Source: Streptomyces sp. ST2-7A | GTDB taxonomy: Bacteria > Actinomycetota > Actinomycetes > Streptomycetales > Streptomycetaceae | Direction of reading: 5' to 3' | DNA: 62,582 bases | NCBI RefSeq assembly: GCF_021390475.1 | Contig: NZ_JAJUWS010000040.1 | Coordinates: 1-62,582 of the forward strand | Shown: in pieces, positions 42,207 to 50,154 of the stretch | Position numbering within the stretch: the stretch's first letter is position 1 | Layout: each line of letters opens with the position of its first letter | Made by a program: the position numbers and the translations under genes | Notes under the pieces: generated by a model | What the model was told of the DNA's origin: nothing | Databases searched by the model: none | Seen by the model: only the letters and a program-made list of their open reading frames with translations

Positions 42207-42500
42207 TCAGACCCGCACGGCGCGCGGCCGGTCGGCTCCGATCCGCTCCGGGGCCCCGGGGGTTTCCACCGGCGCGGCGTGAGGTGTCGCGGACGCACCG
42301 GTGACGGCGGCCGGGGCCGACCGGGCACCGGCCCGCAGCGCCGGCCGCAGGGCGACCAGCACGCCGATCGCCAGCGCGACGACCGTCACCGGCGCGACGA
42401 CCCAGTCGGGCGCGGAGGGGAAGAGGAGAACCATCAGGAGGGTGGTGCCGATGACGGCGGCCGACCCGTGGACGACCTGAGCGGGACTCGGATGCGGCAT
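42207..42500 (-). CDS. Small two-helix membrane protein
   Basis: A 97-residue protein of unknown family. Two adjacent hydrophobic stretches (HGSAAVIGTTLLMVLLFPS and WVVAPVTVVALAIGVLVALRPAL) form a hairpin in the membrane, followed by a soluble Ala/Pro-rich tail. ATG 42500 has a weak AGGAC upstream. Codon pattern and hydrophobicity support a real gene; no function is proposed. Confidence 0.6.
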   Translation of the reverse strand: MPHPSPAQVVHGSAAVIGTTLLMVLLFPSAPDWVVAPVTVVALAIGVLVALRPALRAGARSAPAAVTGASATPHAAPVETPGAPERIGADRPRAVRV

Positions 42501-42923
42501 GACGGATTCCGTCCTGGGGGATGGGGGTGCACGACGACCGACCGGGCGGGGGCCCGACCGGGTCCTACGAGCCTCGATGCCCGTGGGGGATCGGCGGTAA
42601 GCGTGCGCCGATCCGCGCGGCGGGTGCACGGGGGGCGCACGGCATCACGTTCCAACAGGATCTCAACGCACCGTAGTTGTCCGCATGCCCACAGGCAAGA
42701 CGGCGATCGGCCTCCGGGCGACGACGGGCGCCCCGGGGCCTTCGCAGCGACCGACCGGGCCCTCGAACGGATGAGTTTCCGCAGGTCACCGGCGGATGTG
42801 AGGAAGACCCTGGCGGTGGGGGCGGGATCCGGTCAGGATATGGCGGTCGGCGCGGGAGCCGGTGCCGCGCGACCCGGTCGCACGGTCCCGGCGTGCCGCG
42901 CGACGAACGGAGGGAGAGGTGCC
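42501..42923. other. Divergent intergenic region
   Basis: 423 bases between the small membrane protein gene and the next rightward gene. An ATCTCAACGCACCGTAGTTGTCCGCATG segment near 42660 is less G+C-rich and may hold a promoter. No gene or clear element seen. Confidence 0.4.
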
Positions 42924-43256
42924 GTGCCGGATGGTGGATGGGTTCGTCAACCCGACGGCAGCGTCGTCGTGGCGCTGTCCCTGCCCCGCCCGGGGGCGTC
43001 GTCCGGGGCGCGTCCCGGTGGCGTCGAGCCGGAGCGGGTGCGGGTCCTGGTGCATGCCCGCAACCGGGCTCGGGCCCTGACCCGCCTGCGCAACCTGGGG
43101 TTGCGGGCGGTCTATCTGCGGGGCAACGTCGAGCCCCCCACGTCGGACGAGATCACGGCGGTGCTGCACCACCCCGAGGGGCTGCTGTGGCGCTGCCGGG
43201 CCGCTCGACCGATCGACCCGTGGCGACCGATGGGCGCCCTGCTGCGATCCCGCTGA
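42924..43256 (+). CDS. Small hypothetical protein
   Basis: A 110-residue protein. The first part is PDGGWVRQPDGSVVVALSLPRP, then HARNRARALTRLRNLGLRAVYLRGNVEPPTSDEITAVLHHPEGLLWR, which looks like a compact folded alpha/beta unit. GTG 42924 follows AGGGAGAG at a good distance. I do not recognise the family. It runs convergent to the nicotinamidase gene. Confidence 0.6.
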   Translation: MPDGGWVRQPDGSVVVALSLPRPGASSGARPGGVEPERVRVLVHARNRARALTRLRNLGLRAVYLRGNVEPPTSDEITAVLHHPEGLLWRCRAARPIDPWRPMGALLRSR

Positions 43257-43330
43257 GCCGGGTCCGGCCGGCGGGGACCGGCGGTGCCGGGCCGGTTTCC
43301 CGCCCGGGGGGCGGCGGGGCCGGGCGGGGG

Positions 43331-43924
43331 TCAGCCCGCGGTCACCACCGGGGTGCCGGAGAGTTCCACGCCGGCCTCCCGCATCTCCTCCAGCGCCCGT
43401 TCGACGGTGTTCGGGGCCACACCGGCGGTGAGGTCGAGCAGGACCCGGGTGCGGAAGCCCTCCCGGACGGCGTCCAGGGCGGTGGCGCGCACACAGTGGT
43501 CGGTGGCGATGCCCACCACGTCCACCTCGGTCACCTCGCGGGCGCGCAGCCACTCGGCCAGGCCGGTGCCGTTCTCCTCCGCGCCCTCGAAGCCGCTGTA
43601 GGCCGCGGAGTAGGCGCCCTTGTCGAAGCAGGTGTCCACGGCGCCGGAGGTGACGGCGGGGGCGAAGTTGGGGTGGAACCCGACCCCCTCGGTGCCGGCC
43701 ACGCAGTGCGGCGGCCAGGAGTCCGTGAAGTCCGGGGTCGGCGAGAAGTGGTCGCCGGGGGAGATGTGGTGGTCGCGGGTGGCGACCACGTGGCGGTAGC
43801 CCGGACCGGCGGCGCCGATCAGGTCCGTGACGGCGGCGGCCACGGCGGCGCCACCGTTCACGGCGAGGCTCCCGCCCTCGCAGAAGTCGTTCTGCACGTC
43901 GACGACGATCAGGGCGCGGTGCAT
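43331..43924 (-). CDS. pncA: Nicotinamidase (isochorismatase fold)
   Basis: A 197-residue enzyme that deaminates nicotinamide to nicotinic acid for NAD salvage. The catalytic triad is present: Asp in ALIVVDVQNDF, Lys in CFDKGAYSAAYSGF, Cys in GIATDHCVRATA. The metal site matches TRDHHISPGDHFS. This enzyme class also activates pyrazinamide. It lies downstream of pncB on the same strand, 252 bases away, so the product of PncA is the substrate of its neighbour. Confidence 0.93.
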   Translation of the reverse strand: MHRALIVVDVQNDFCEGGSLAVNGGAAVAAAVTDLIGAAGPGYRHVVATRDHHISPGDHFSPTPDFTDSWPPHCVAGTEGVGFHPNFAPAVTSGAVDTCFDKGAYSAAYSGFEGAEENGTGLAEWLRAREVTEVDVVGIATDHCVRATALDAVREGFRTRVLLDLTAGVAPNTVERALEEMREAGVELSGTPVVTAG

Positions 43925-44176
43925 GGGTGCGGACCTCTTTTCCTCTCGTGCGGCCCGATGGTCGGGCCGGTGGTTCCGACCGGCCGGGCGGGCCCGGATG
44001 TTCGGTGTTCCGCTCGCTCCGAGGAAGCGGGCGGGCGGGTTCGGGGTGGCCCGGCACCGTCGGCTCGACTGCTCCGTTCGGGTGAAGTGTGCCCCGGAAA
44101 GGTGGCTCCGCCCCCTCCCGCCGGACGGCCTCGCCGGTTTCCGGGGCGCGCCCCGCCCCGGGAGGGGGCGTTCGGT

Positions 44177-45505
44177 TCAGCGGTACTCGGTGAGCAGGAC
44201 CGGTTCCCCGCGCGAGAGCTGACCGGCGGAGAGCGGGAGACGTTCACGGGCCAGCCGGTGGCGTTCGCGGGCGGCCGAGGGCGGCTCCGCGCCGACGATC
44301 TCCCCGCCGCGCACCAGCTCCACCTGGAGGAGGTCGTCGGCCAACTCCTCCGGCGCCGGGCCGGTGCCGACGATCTCGGTGGTGGGCTCCCCGTCGGGCC
44401 CGTCGGGGCGCGCTCCCCACTTGACGCCGCCGATGGACAGCTTGCCGCCGGCCGACTTCTTGGCCACCGGGACCAGCGGCGCGCCGGGGTCGTCCCCGGC
44501 GGCGCGGGCGACCAGCTTGTAGACCATCGAGCAGGTGGGGTGACCGCTGCCGGTGACCAGTTGGGTTCCGACACCGTAGGCGTCCACGGGGGCGGCGGCG
44601 AGGGAGGCGATGGCGTACTCGTCGAGGTCGCTGGTGACCACGATGCGGGTGTCCCGGGCGCCCAGCTCGTCGAGTTGTCGGCGCACCCGGTGGGCGACGA
44701 GGAGCAGGTCGCCGGAGTCGATGCGCACGGCGCCCAGCTCCGGGCCGGCGATCTCCACGGCGGCCCGGACGGCCTCGGTGACGTCGTAGGTGTCCACCAG
44801 GAGGGTGGTGCCCCGGCCGAGCGCGTCGACCTGGACGCGGAAGGCGTCCCGCTCGGTGTCGTGCAGCAGGGTGAAGGCGTGGGCGCTGGTGCCGACGGTG
44901 GGGATGCCGTGACGGTAGCCGGCGGCGAGGTTGGAGGTGGTGTCGAAGCCGCCGATGAAGGCGGCCCGGGAGGCGGCGACGGCGGCCAGTTCGTGGGTGC
45001 GGCGGGCGCCCATCTCGATCAGCGGCCGGCCCCGGGCGGCGACGGCCATCCGGGAGGCGGCGGCGGCGACGGCGGAGTCGTGGTTGAGGACGGACAGCAC
45101 GACCGTCTCCAGCAGCACGCACTCGGCGAAGGTGCCGGTGACCCGCAGGATCGGGGAGCCGGGGAAGTACACCTCGCCCTCGGGGTAGCCGTGGACGTCG
45201 CCGGTGAAGCGGTATCCGGCCAGCCACTCCAGGGTGGGCTCGTCGACGACCCCGGTGCGGCGCAGGAAGTCGAGCTGGTCCTCCTCGAAGCGGAAGCCGG
45301 CGATGGCGTCCAGGACACGGCCGGTGCCGGCGACGACTCCGTAGCGGCGGCCCTCCGGGAGACGGCGGGTGAAGACCTCGAAGACCGAAGGGCGGTGGGC
45401 GGTGCCGCCCCGCAGCGCGGCGCGGAGCATGGTCAGCTCGTAGTGGTCGGTGAAGAGCGCGGTGGACGGCACGGCCACCGACAGCCCCGAGGGTCCGTGG
45501 TTCAT
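44177..45505 (-). CDS. pncB: Nicotinate phosphoribosyltransferase
   Basis: A 442-residue enzyme that joins nicotinate to PRPP, giving nicotinate mononucleotide. Family blocks are LFTDHYELTMLRAAL, GGFDTTSNLAAGYRHGIPTVGTSAHAF, VDTYDVTEAV, VRIDSGDL and GVGTQLVTG. ATG 45505 has no ribosome-binding site, but TACGCT on the leftward strand (45517-45512) ends six bases before it, suggesting a leaderless mRNA. An inverted repeat just upstream (45526-45540) is a probable operator. With pncA it forms the Preiss-Handler entry route. Confidence 0.94.
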   Translation of the reverse strand: MNHGPSGLSVAVPSTALFTDHYELTMLRAALRGGTAHRPSVFEVFTRRLPEGRRYGVVAGTGRVLDAIAGFRFEEDQLDFLRRTGVVDEPTLEWLAGYRFTGDVHGYPEGEVYFPGSPILRVTGTFAECVLLETVVLSVLNHDSAVAAAASRMAVAARGRPLIEMGARRTHELAAVAASRAAFIGGFDTTSNLAAGYRHGIPTVGTSAHAFTLLHDTERDAFRVQVDALGRGTTLLVDTYDVTEAVRAAVEIAGPELGAVRIDSGDLLLVAHRVRRQLDELGARDTRIVVTSDLDEYAIASLAAAPVDAYGVGTQLVTGSGHPTCSMVYKLVARAAGDDPGAPLVPVAKKSAGGKLSIGGVKWGARPDGPDGEPTTEIVGTGPAPEELADDLLQVELVRGGEIVGAEPPSAARERHRLARERLPLSAGQLSRGEPVLLTEYR

Positions 45506-45817
45506 GGGATCAGCGTAGCGCTTATTCGTCAGTTTGACGATATCTATTGGGGCCGGGTGTGCGGTGGCTCCTCCCGGCTGCGGTGCGCGGCGGTCTCCCG
45601 GGCCGGCAGCATGGGGGGTGAGGACGATCACGTGTCGGTCGCGCCCCGGGGTCGGACCCCGCGGTCGTCGGGCGCCGGCCCCGGGGTGGGGTCGAAGCGG
45701 ATCGGTCGGTCGACTTCGCGTGCCGAACGCCGGCGCGCGTCACCGCGTGACAGCCGGGGCCGACCGGATGGTGATCGGCCGGACGGACCGAGCAGTCGAG
45801 CGAGCGATGAGGTTGCC
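45506..45817. other. Divergent intergenic region between pncB and clpS
   Basis: 312 bases. The pncB operator and -10 element are near 45512-45540, and the short A+T-rich patch extends to about 45548. The remaining sequence towards clpS is G+C-rich without recognised sites. Confidence 0.5.
45526..45540. promoter_or_regulatory. Inverted-repeat operator at the pncB promoter
   Basis: TCGTCA-GTT-TGACGA overlaps the likely -35 region of the leftward pncB promoter, so the bound protein should be a repressor. NAD-salvage genes in actinobacteria are known to be controlled by NrtR/NdnR-type repressors; assignment here is only a guess. Confidence 0.45.
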
Positions 45818-46120
45818 GTGAGTGCCATCCCCCTGGAGATCGAGCGCACGGAATCGGAGGGGGCGCCCGTCGAGGTGCTCTCACCGGAGGTCCCCTGGGT
45901 CACGGTGGTGCACAACGACCCCGTGAACCTCATGAGTTATGTGACCTACGTGTTCCAGACGTACTTCGGGTACCCCAAGGACAAGGCGAAGCGGCTGATG
46001 ATGGACGTGCACCACAAGGGGCGCGCCGTGGTCTCCAGCGGCAGCCGTGAGGAGATGGAGCGAGATGTCCAGGCGATGCACGGCTACGGGCTGTGGGCGA
46101 CGCTGCAGCGGGACCGGTGA
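45818..46120 (+). CDS. clpS: ClpS adaptor protein
   Basis: A 100-residue adaptor that delivers N-degron substrates to the ClpAP/ClpCP protease. Signature blocks are VPWVTVVHNDPVNLMSYVTYVFQTYFGY, DVHHKGRAVVSSGSREEMERDVQAMHGYGLWATL. HNDPVN and the HHKGRA region are its N-degron and Clp contacts. GTG 45818 follows GATGAGG. A DUF2017 gene follows, as usual in actinobacteria. Confidence 0.95.
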   Translation: MSAIPLEIERTESEGAPVEVLSPEVPWVTVVHNDPVNLMSYVTYVFQTYFGYPKDKAKRLMMDVHHKGRAVVSSGSREEMERDVQAMHGYGLWATLQRDR

Positions 46121-46123
46121 GTG

Positions 46124-46762
46124 ATGGCGGCCCGATTCGAACCCCTTCCCGGCGATGGCGACGGCGACGGTCCGGGAGGGGGCGGGGCCGCCCTGGCCCT
46201 GGACCCGGCCGAACTCTCCATCCTGCGCAGCCTGGTGGTCCAACTGCTCGAACTGGTCGGCCCCGGTGGATCGGCCGACGCCGCGCCGGGCGGGGAGGTG
46301 GACCCGCTGGAGGCGCTGTTCGCGGAGGGGCCCACCGAGCCCCCCGCCGACCCCGCGCTGGCCCGGCTCCTGCCCGACGCCTACGGCGGGCCGGGGGAGG
46401 CCCCGGACGAGGAGACCCGCCGGTGGGCGGCGGAGTTCCGCCGGTTCACCGAGCCGGACCTGCGGGCCCGCAAGCGGGAGGACGGCCTGGCGGTGGTGCG
46501 GTCGTTGGACGCCGTGGCGGCCGACGGGTCGGTGCCCGGTGGCGGGGGCGTGGTGCGCCTGGACGCCGAGGGGTGCCGTCGGTGGCTCGGCACGCTCAAC
46601 GATCTGCGGTTGGCGGTGGGGGCGAGATTGGGCATCGAGGACGACGACACCTCCGAGCGGATCATCGCTCTACCCGATGATGATCCGCGTAAACCGATGG
46701 CGATGGCTTATCTCTGGCTCGGCTTCCTGCAGGAGTCATTGCTGGAAACACTCATGACATAG
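46124..46762 (+). CDS. DUF2017 protein
   Basis: A 212-residue acidic protein. LALDPAELSILRSLVVQLLELVG, FRRFTEPDLRARKREDGLAVVRSLDA and WLGTLNDLRLAVGARLGIEDDD are the conserved stretches of DUF2017, which sits next to clpS in most actinobacteria. Its role may lie with ClpS or the adjacent Mec-CysO-CysM module; it is unproven. GTG 46121 is directly before ATG 46124. The last ~80 bases use A+T-richer codons than the rest. Confidence 0.88.
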   Translation: MAARFEPLPGDGDGDGPGGGGAALALDPAELSILRSLVVQLLELVGPGGSADAAPGGEVDPLEALFAEGPTEPPADPALARLLPDAYGGPGEAPDEETRRWAAEFRRFTEPDLRARKREDGLAVVRSLDAVAADGSVPGGGGVVRLDAEGCRRWLGTLNDLRLAVGARLGIEDDDTSERIIALPDDDPRKPMAMAYLWLGFLQESLLETLMT

Positions 46763-46793
46763 ATCGGCGTCGGGACAGTAGCGTTACCGACGG

Positions 46794-46832
46794 AAACCCC
46801 TGACGCGTTCTTCGAGTGCGCCGGGGGTTTTT
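46794..46832 (+). terminator. Intrinsic terminator after DUF2017 gene
   Basis: AAACCCC (46794-46800) pairs with GGGGTTT (46824-46830), extended by GCGC-like pairs, and ends in a T-run. Confidence 0.8.
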
Positions 46833-46981
46833 CCTTGACTTCCGTTCGTGTTCGGAACGCCGTCGATCTATACGCAGCGTGATCTTTGGTATCCGTTATG
46901 CGGACAACGCTACTGGCTGTAGGAGGCATGTGTCGCTTTTGTGGTGTAATGCCGTCGCGTTAACTCGACCGTTATCCGAAC

Positions 46982-46999
46982 GTGTGATGCGCGTCACAC
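46982..46999. promoter_or_regulatory. Crp-type operator upstream of AGCS symporter gene
   Basis: GTGTGATGCGCGTCACAC contains TGTGA-N6-TCACA, the exact Crp/FNR-family consensus. It lies about 150 bases before the symporter start. Streptomyces Crp binds related GTG-n-CAC sequences; control by cAMP-Crp is plausible. Confidence 0.55.
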
Positions 47000-47144
47000 A
47001 GTGAATATCGCTCTGCGTGGTAGGAACGCACATCCGAATGTTTTCGGGGGTCACCCTCACCCCGGCGGCTCGTCGGAAATACCGCATCATCGGCAGCATT
47101 CCGTGCCTTCATTCGTCCCCGCAGCAACCCGCCAGAGGTAATCC

Positions 47145-48713
47145 ATGGATGAAACGACCTGGGCCGATACGGTCGCAGACAAGATCAACGGTTGGGTGGA
47201 GCCGTTCGCCGGCCTCATGGGAGACATCGTCTTCTTCAACTTCGACGTCGGCGGCGCGACGATCATGCCGATCGTCCTGTGGCTGGTCATCGCCGGCTTG
47301 ATCTTCACCGCCTACTTCGGCCTGGCGCAGGTGCGCCACGTCAAGACGGCCCTCAAGGTCGTGCGCGGCAAGTACGACAGCCCCGACGCACCCGGTGAGG
47401 TCACCCACTTCCAGGCCCTGACCTCGGCCCTTTCCGGCACCGTCGGCCTCGGGAACATCGCCGGTGTGGCCATCGCGATCTCCATCGGTGGCCCCGGCGC
47501 CGTCTTCTGGATGATCCTCTGCGGTCTGCTCGGCATGGCCACCAAGTTCGCCGAGTGCACCCTGGGTGTCCGCTACCGCGAGGTGCACGCCGACGGGACC
47601 GTCTCCGGCGGTCCGATGCACTACCTGCGCAAGGGCCTCGCCGAGCGCGGCCTGCCCGGCCTGGGCAAGGTCCTGGCCTGGGGCTCCGCCCTGATGATCG
47701 TGGCCTTCACCTTCTTCGGCGGCAACCTCTTCCAGGTCAACCAGTCCCTGGAGCAGCTCGCCTCCGAGACCGGCGGCGGGGACAGCTTCTTCGCCGGCAA
47801 CACCGGCTCCATCCTGTACGGCATCGTGCTGTCGGTGCTGGTCGGCGCGGTGATCCTGGGCGGCATGAAGTCCATCGGCAAGGTCACCAGCCGACTGGTG
47901 CCCTCCATGGCCCTCATGTACGTGGCCGCCTGCCTCATCGTCATCCTGTGGAACATCACCGCCGTCCCGGACGCGCTGGTGACCATCGTGACCGAGGCCT
48001 TCAACCCGTCCGGCGTCGCCGGTGGTCTGCTCGGCGCCCTGATCGTCGGCTTCCAGCGCGCGGCCTTCTCCAACGAGGCCGGCATCGGCTCCGCCCCGAT
48101 CGCCCACTCCGCGGTGAAGACCAAGCGTCCGGCCACCGAGGGTCTGGTCGCCATGCTGGAGCCGTTCATCGACACCGTCGTGATCTGCACCATGACCGCC
48201 GTGACCATCATCGTCGCCGCCGGTCCGCTCTACGAGGCCCGCCGCGCCGGCGACGACTCGATCAACGGCATCGCGATCACCTCCGACGCCTTCCAGACCG
48301 CCCTGCCGTGGTTCTCCGGCCTGCTGACCCTGGCCGTGATCCTCTTCGCCTTCTCCACGCTGATCACCTGGAGCTACTACGGCCTGAAGTCCTGGGCCCA
48401 CATCTTCGGTGCCTCCCGCACCAGCGAGACGGTCTACAAGGCGCTGTTCTGCGGCATGGTCATCATCGGCGCCCTGCTGCCGCTGATGACCCTGGTCGAC
48501 CTGACCGACTCCTTCCTCTTCCTCGCCGCGGTCTTCAACATCATCGGCCTCTACCTGCTGGCCCCGGTGGTCAAGCACGAGCTGGGCCGGGTGCTGGAGT
48601 ACATCCGTCGCCGCGACGCCGGCGAGACCGACGAGGAGATCGAGGCCTCCGAGGCCGCCGCCAACGCCCCCGGTGACGGTGGTGAGGGCGAGAAGGTCAC
48701 CGTCGACAAGTGA
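47145..48713 (+). CDS. Sodium:alanine/glycine symporter (AGCS family)
   Basis: A 522-residue membrane protein importing alanine, glycine or similar amino acids with Na+. Family motifs are FQALTSALSGTVGLGNIAGVAIAISIGGPGAVFWM, GGPMHYLRKGL, GFQRAAFSNEAGIGSAPIAHSAVKT and WSYYGLKSWAHIFG. About eleven transmembrane helices are visible. The C-terminal ~50 residues are a charged cytoplasmic tail. ATG 47145 follows AGAGG. A Crp-type operator precedes the gene, and a double hairpin follows it. Confidence 0.93.
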   Translation: MDETTWADTVADKINGWVEPFAGLMGDIVFFNFDVGGATIMPIVLWLVIAGLIFTAYFGLAQVRHVKTALKVVRGKYDSPDAPGEVTHFQALTSALSGTVGLGNIAGVAIAISIGGPGAVFWMILCGLLGMATKFAECTLGVRYREVHADGTVSGGPMHYLRKGLAERGLPGLGKVLAWGSALMIVAFTFFGGNLFQVNQSLEQLASETGGGDSFFAGNTGSILYGIVLSVLVGAVILGGMKSIGKVTSRLVPSMALMYVAACLIVILWNITAVPDALVTIVTEAFNPSGVAGGLLGALIVGFQRAAFSNEAGIGSAPIAHSAVKTKRPATEGLVAMLEPFIDTVVICTMTAVTIIVAAGPLYEARRAGDDSINGIAITSDAFQTALPWFSGLLTLAVILFAFSTLITWSYYGLKSWAHIFGASRTSETVYKALFCGMVIIGALLPLMTLVDLTDSFLFLAAVFNIIGLYLLAPVVKHELGRVLEYIRRRDAGETDEEIEASEAAANAPGDGGEGEKVTVDK

Positions 48714-48718
48714 TCACC

Positions 48719-48792
48719 CACCGGTCCCTCGGGCGAGCCCCGACGGACCGGTGAGGCGGCCGGCCCCCGGCGAACACCGGGGCCCGGCCGCC
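48719..48792 (+). terminator. Tandem hairpins after the AGCS symporter gene
   Basis: CACCGGTCC/GGACCGGTG (48719-48753) is followed by GGCGGCCGG/CCGGCCGCC (48755-48792). Confidence 0.7.
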
Positions 48793-48971
48793 ACCGGCCA
48801 CACGGGAGACCGTGCGCGGTCGGCGGCCCGACCGCCCCGCCGCGAACGGACACCGACCCCGACCCGCGGCCCGCCCCCACCGGGGACGGACCCACGGGTC
48901 GGTCACGGGGCCCGGACCGTACCGCTCGGGGGTACGGACCGGGCCCCCATCCGTGTCCGGGACGCGCCGGC

Positions 48972-48977
48972 TATCCT
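48972..48977 (+). promoter_or_regulatory. -10 element for a leaderless mec transcript
   Basis: TATCCT ends 7 bases before ATG 48985, without a ribosome-binding site. Confidence 0.45.
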
Positions 48978-48984
48978 GGCGCCC

Positions 48985-49416
48985 ATGCTGACCATCACCC
49001 GGGATCTCCACGACCGCATCGTGGCCCACGCCCGCCGGGACCACCCCGACGAGGCCTGCGGCGTCGTCTCCGGACCCGCCGGCACCGACCGCCCAGAGCG
49101 CTTCATCCCGATGCTCAACGCGGCCCGCTCGCCCACCTTCTACGAGTTCGACTCCGGCGACCTGCTGAAGCTCTACCGGGAGATGGACGACCGGGACGAG
49201 GAGCCGGTGGTCGTCTACCACTCGCACACCGCCACCGAGGCGTATCCCTCGCGCACCGACATCTCCTACGCCAACGAGCCCGCCGCGCACTACGTGATCG
49301 TCTCCACCGCCGAGTGCGGCGACGACGAGGGACCGGTGTCGTTCCGTTCCTTCCGGATCGTGGATGGCGAGGTGTCCGAGGAGGAGGTCCGGATCGTGGA
49401 TTCCCACGCGGTGTGA
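48985..49416 (+). CDS. mec: Mec-type JAMM metalloprotease acting on CysO
   Basis: A 143-residue JAB1/MPN+ zinc protease. The N-terminal Glu lies in DEACGVVSG and the zinc motif is HSHTATEAYPSRTD (H-x-H-x10-D). In Mycobacterium tuberculosis Mec releases cysteine from the CysO-cysteine adduct. Here it precedes cysO and cysM, though a leader-peptide region intervenes. Since CysO of this strain ends in Gly-Gly-Ser-Arg, Mec might also trim that tail to expose Gly-Gly. Confidence 0.9.
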   Translation: MLTITRDLHDRIVAHARRDHPDEACGVVSGPAGTDRPERFIPMLNAARSPTFYEFDSGDLLKLYREMDDRDEEPVVVYHSHTATEAYPSRTDISYANEPAAHYVIVSTAECGDDEGPVSFRSFRIVDGEVSEEEVRIVDSHAV

Positions 49417-49523
49417 CCGGCCACTCCGGATTCCGTCACCGATTGCCCGCATGTCGGGACGGAAGAGTCCGCATCACGGGACGGACTTCCGGAGTCCCGG
49501 CCGGGAATCGTTACGATGACCGC

Positions 49524-49643
49524 ATGGTTGTCCCGGACGTGAGAAGTGAGCCGCAGCCGCCGCTGCTCGTCGAGCGTCTGCACATCGATCTGTGCCGCCT
49601 CGCCGGCGCACTGTGTCGGCGTGCCGGGAGCCGCGCGCGCTGA
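49524..49643 (+). CDS. Cys-containing leader peptide before cysO-cysM
   Basis: A 39-residue peptide from ATG 49524 to TGA 49643. Its core VERLHIDLCRLAGALCRR fits the streptomycete pattern of short putative leader peptides (R-x-H-x-D-L-x-R-x-x-S/A-x-x-C) found before sulfur-metabolism genes. Two cysteines near the end could make ribosome progress depend on charged tRNA-Cys. The ribosome-binding site is poor. The following 230 bases separate it from cysO and could hold the alternative structures of an attenuator. It is too short for most gene finders. Confidence 0.6.
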   Translation: MVVPDVRSEPQPPLLVERLHIDLCRLAGALCRRAGSRAR

Positions 49644-49875
49644 CGCCGACCGACCGGCGGGCGCCCCCGGCCCCGGGTCTCTCCGGGACCGCCGCCAGGC
49701 GACCGGTGACCCCACCACGCGCCCTCCGGGTGGGATTCCGGCGCGCCCATCGGCCTCCGACACCCGCCGACGCCCCCTCCACACCGTTCGGTCGCGAACG
49801 GCGCCGGGGTGCGGCACACCGCACCGCACCGCCCAACCGGGTTTTCCGCCCCCTCACCCCTGGAGTTCGACCACC
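49644..49875. other. Spacer between leader peptide and cysO
   Basis: 232 G+C-rich bases without a gene. Several inverted segments (CCGGG/CCCGG, CGGTTTTCCG) could form alternative hairpins, but I cannot assign an attenuator structure by eye. Confidence 0.35.
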
Positions 49876-50154
49876 ATGGCCATCGAGGTCCGCATCCCGA
49901 CCATCCTGCGCACCTACACCGACGGCGCGAAGGCCGTCACCGGCTCCGGCTCCACCCTCTCCGAGCTGTTCGCGGACCTGGAGGCCAACCACCCGGGCAT
50001 CCGGGAGCGGCTGGTGGAGAAGGACGAGCTGCGCCGCTTCGTGAACGTCTACCTCAACGACGAGGACGTGCGCTTCCTCGACGGCATCGACACCGAGCTG
50101 GCGGACGGCGACAGCGTGACGATCCTGCCCGCCGTCGCCGGGGGATCGCGCTGA
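49876..50154 (+). CDS. cysO: CysO sulfur-carrier protein with C-terminal Ser-Arg extension
   Basis: A 92-residue ubiquitin-like sulfur carrier. EVRIPTILRTYTDGAKAVTGSGSTLSELFADLE and RRFVNVYLNDEDVRFLDGIDTELADGDSVTILPAVAGG match mycobacterial CysO closely. CysO normally ends in Gly-Gly, which is adenylated and thiocarboxylated. Here two extra residues, Ser-Arg, follow, so processing by the adjacent JAMM protease may be needed before activation. The stop shares one base with the cysM ATG (TGATG). Confidence 0.93.
   Translation: MAIEVRIPTILRTYTDGAKAVTGSGSTLSELFADLEANHPGIRERLVEKDELRRFVNVYLNDEDVRFLDGIDTELADGDSVTILPAVAGGSR

Larger units (their letters stand above)
46763..47144. other. Intergenic region before AGCS symporter, with Crp-like site
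   Basis: 382 bases with lower G+C than the rest of the window. It holds a terminator at 46794-46832 and a Crp-type palindrome at 46982-46999. I see no glycine riboswitch although such elements are known before AGCS genes. No small gene is convincing. Confidence 0.6.

Noticed and set aside
46763..47144. Glycine riboswitch before the AGCS symporter
   Set aside because: The conserved GGAGAG and paired aptamer segments are absent; only a terminator and a Crp-like site are visible.
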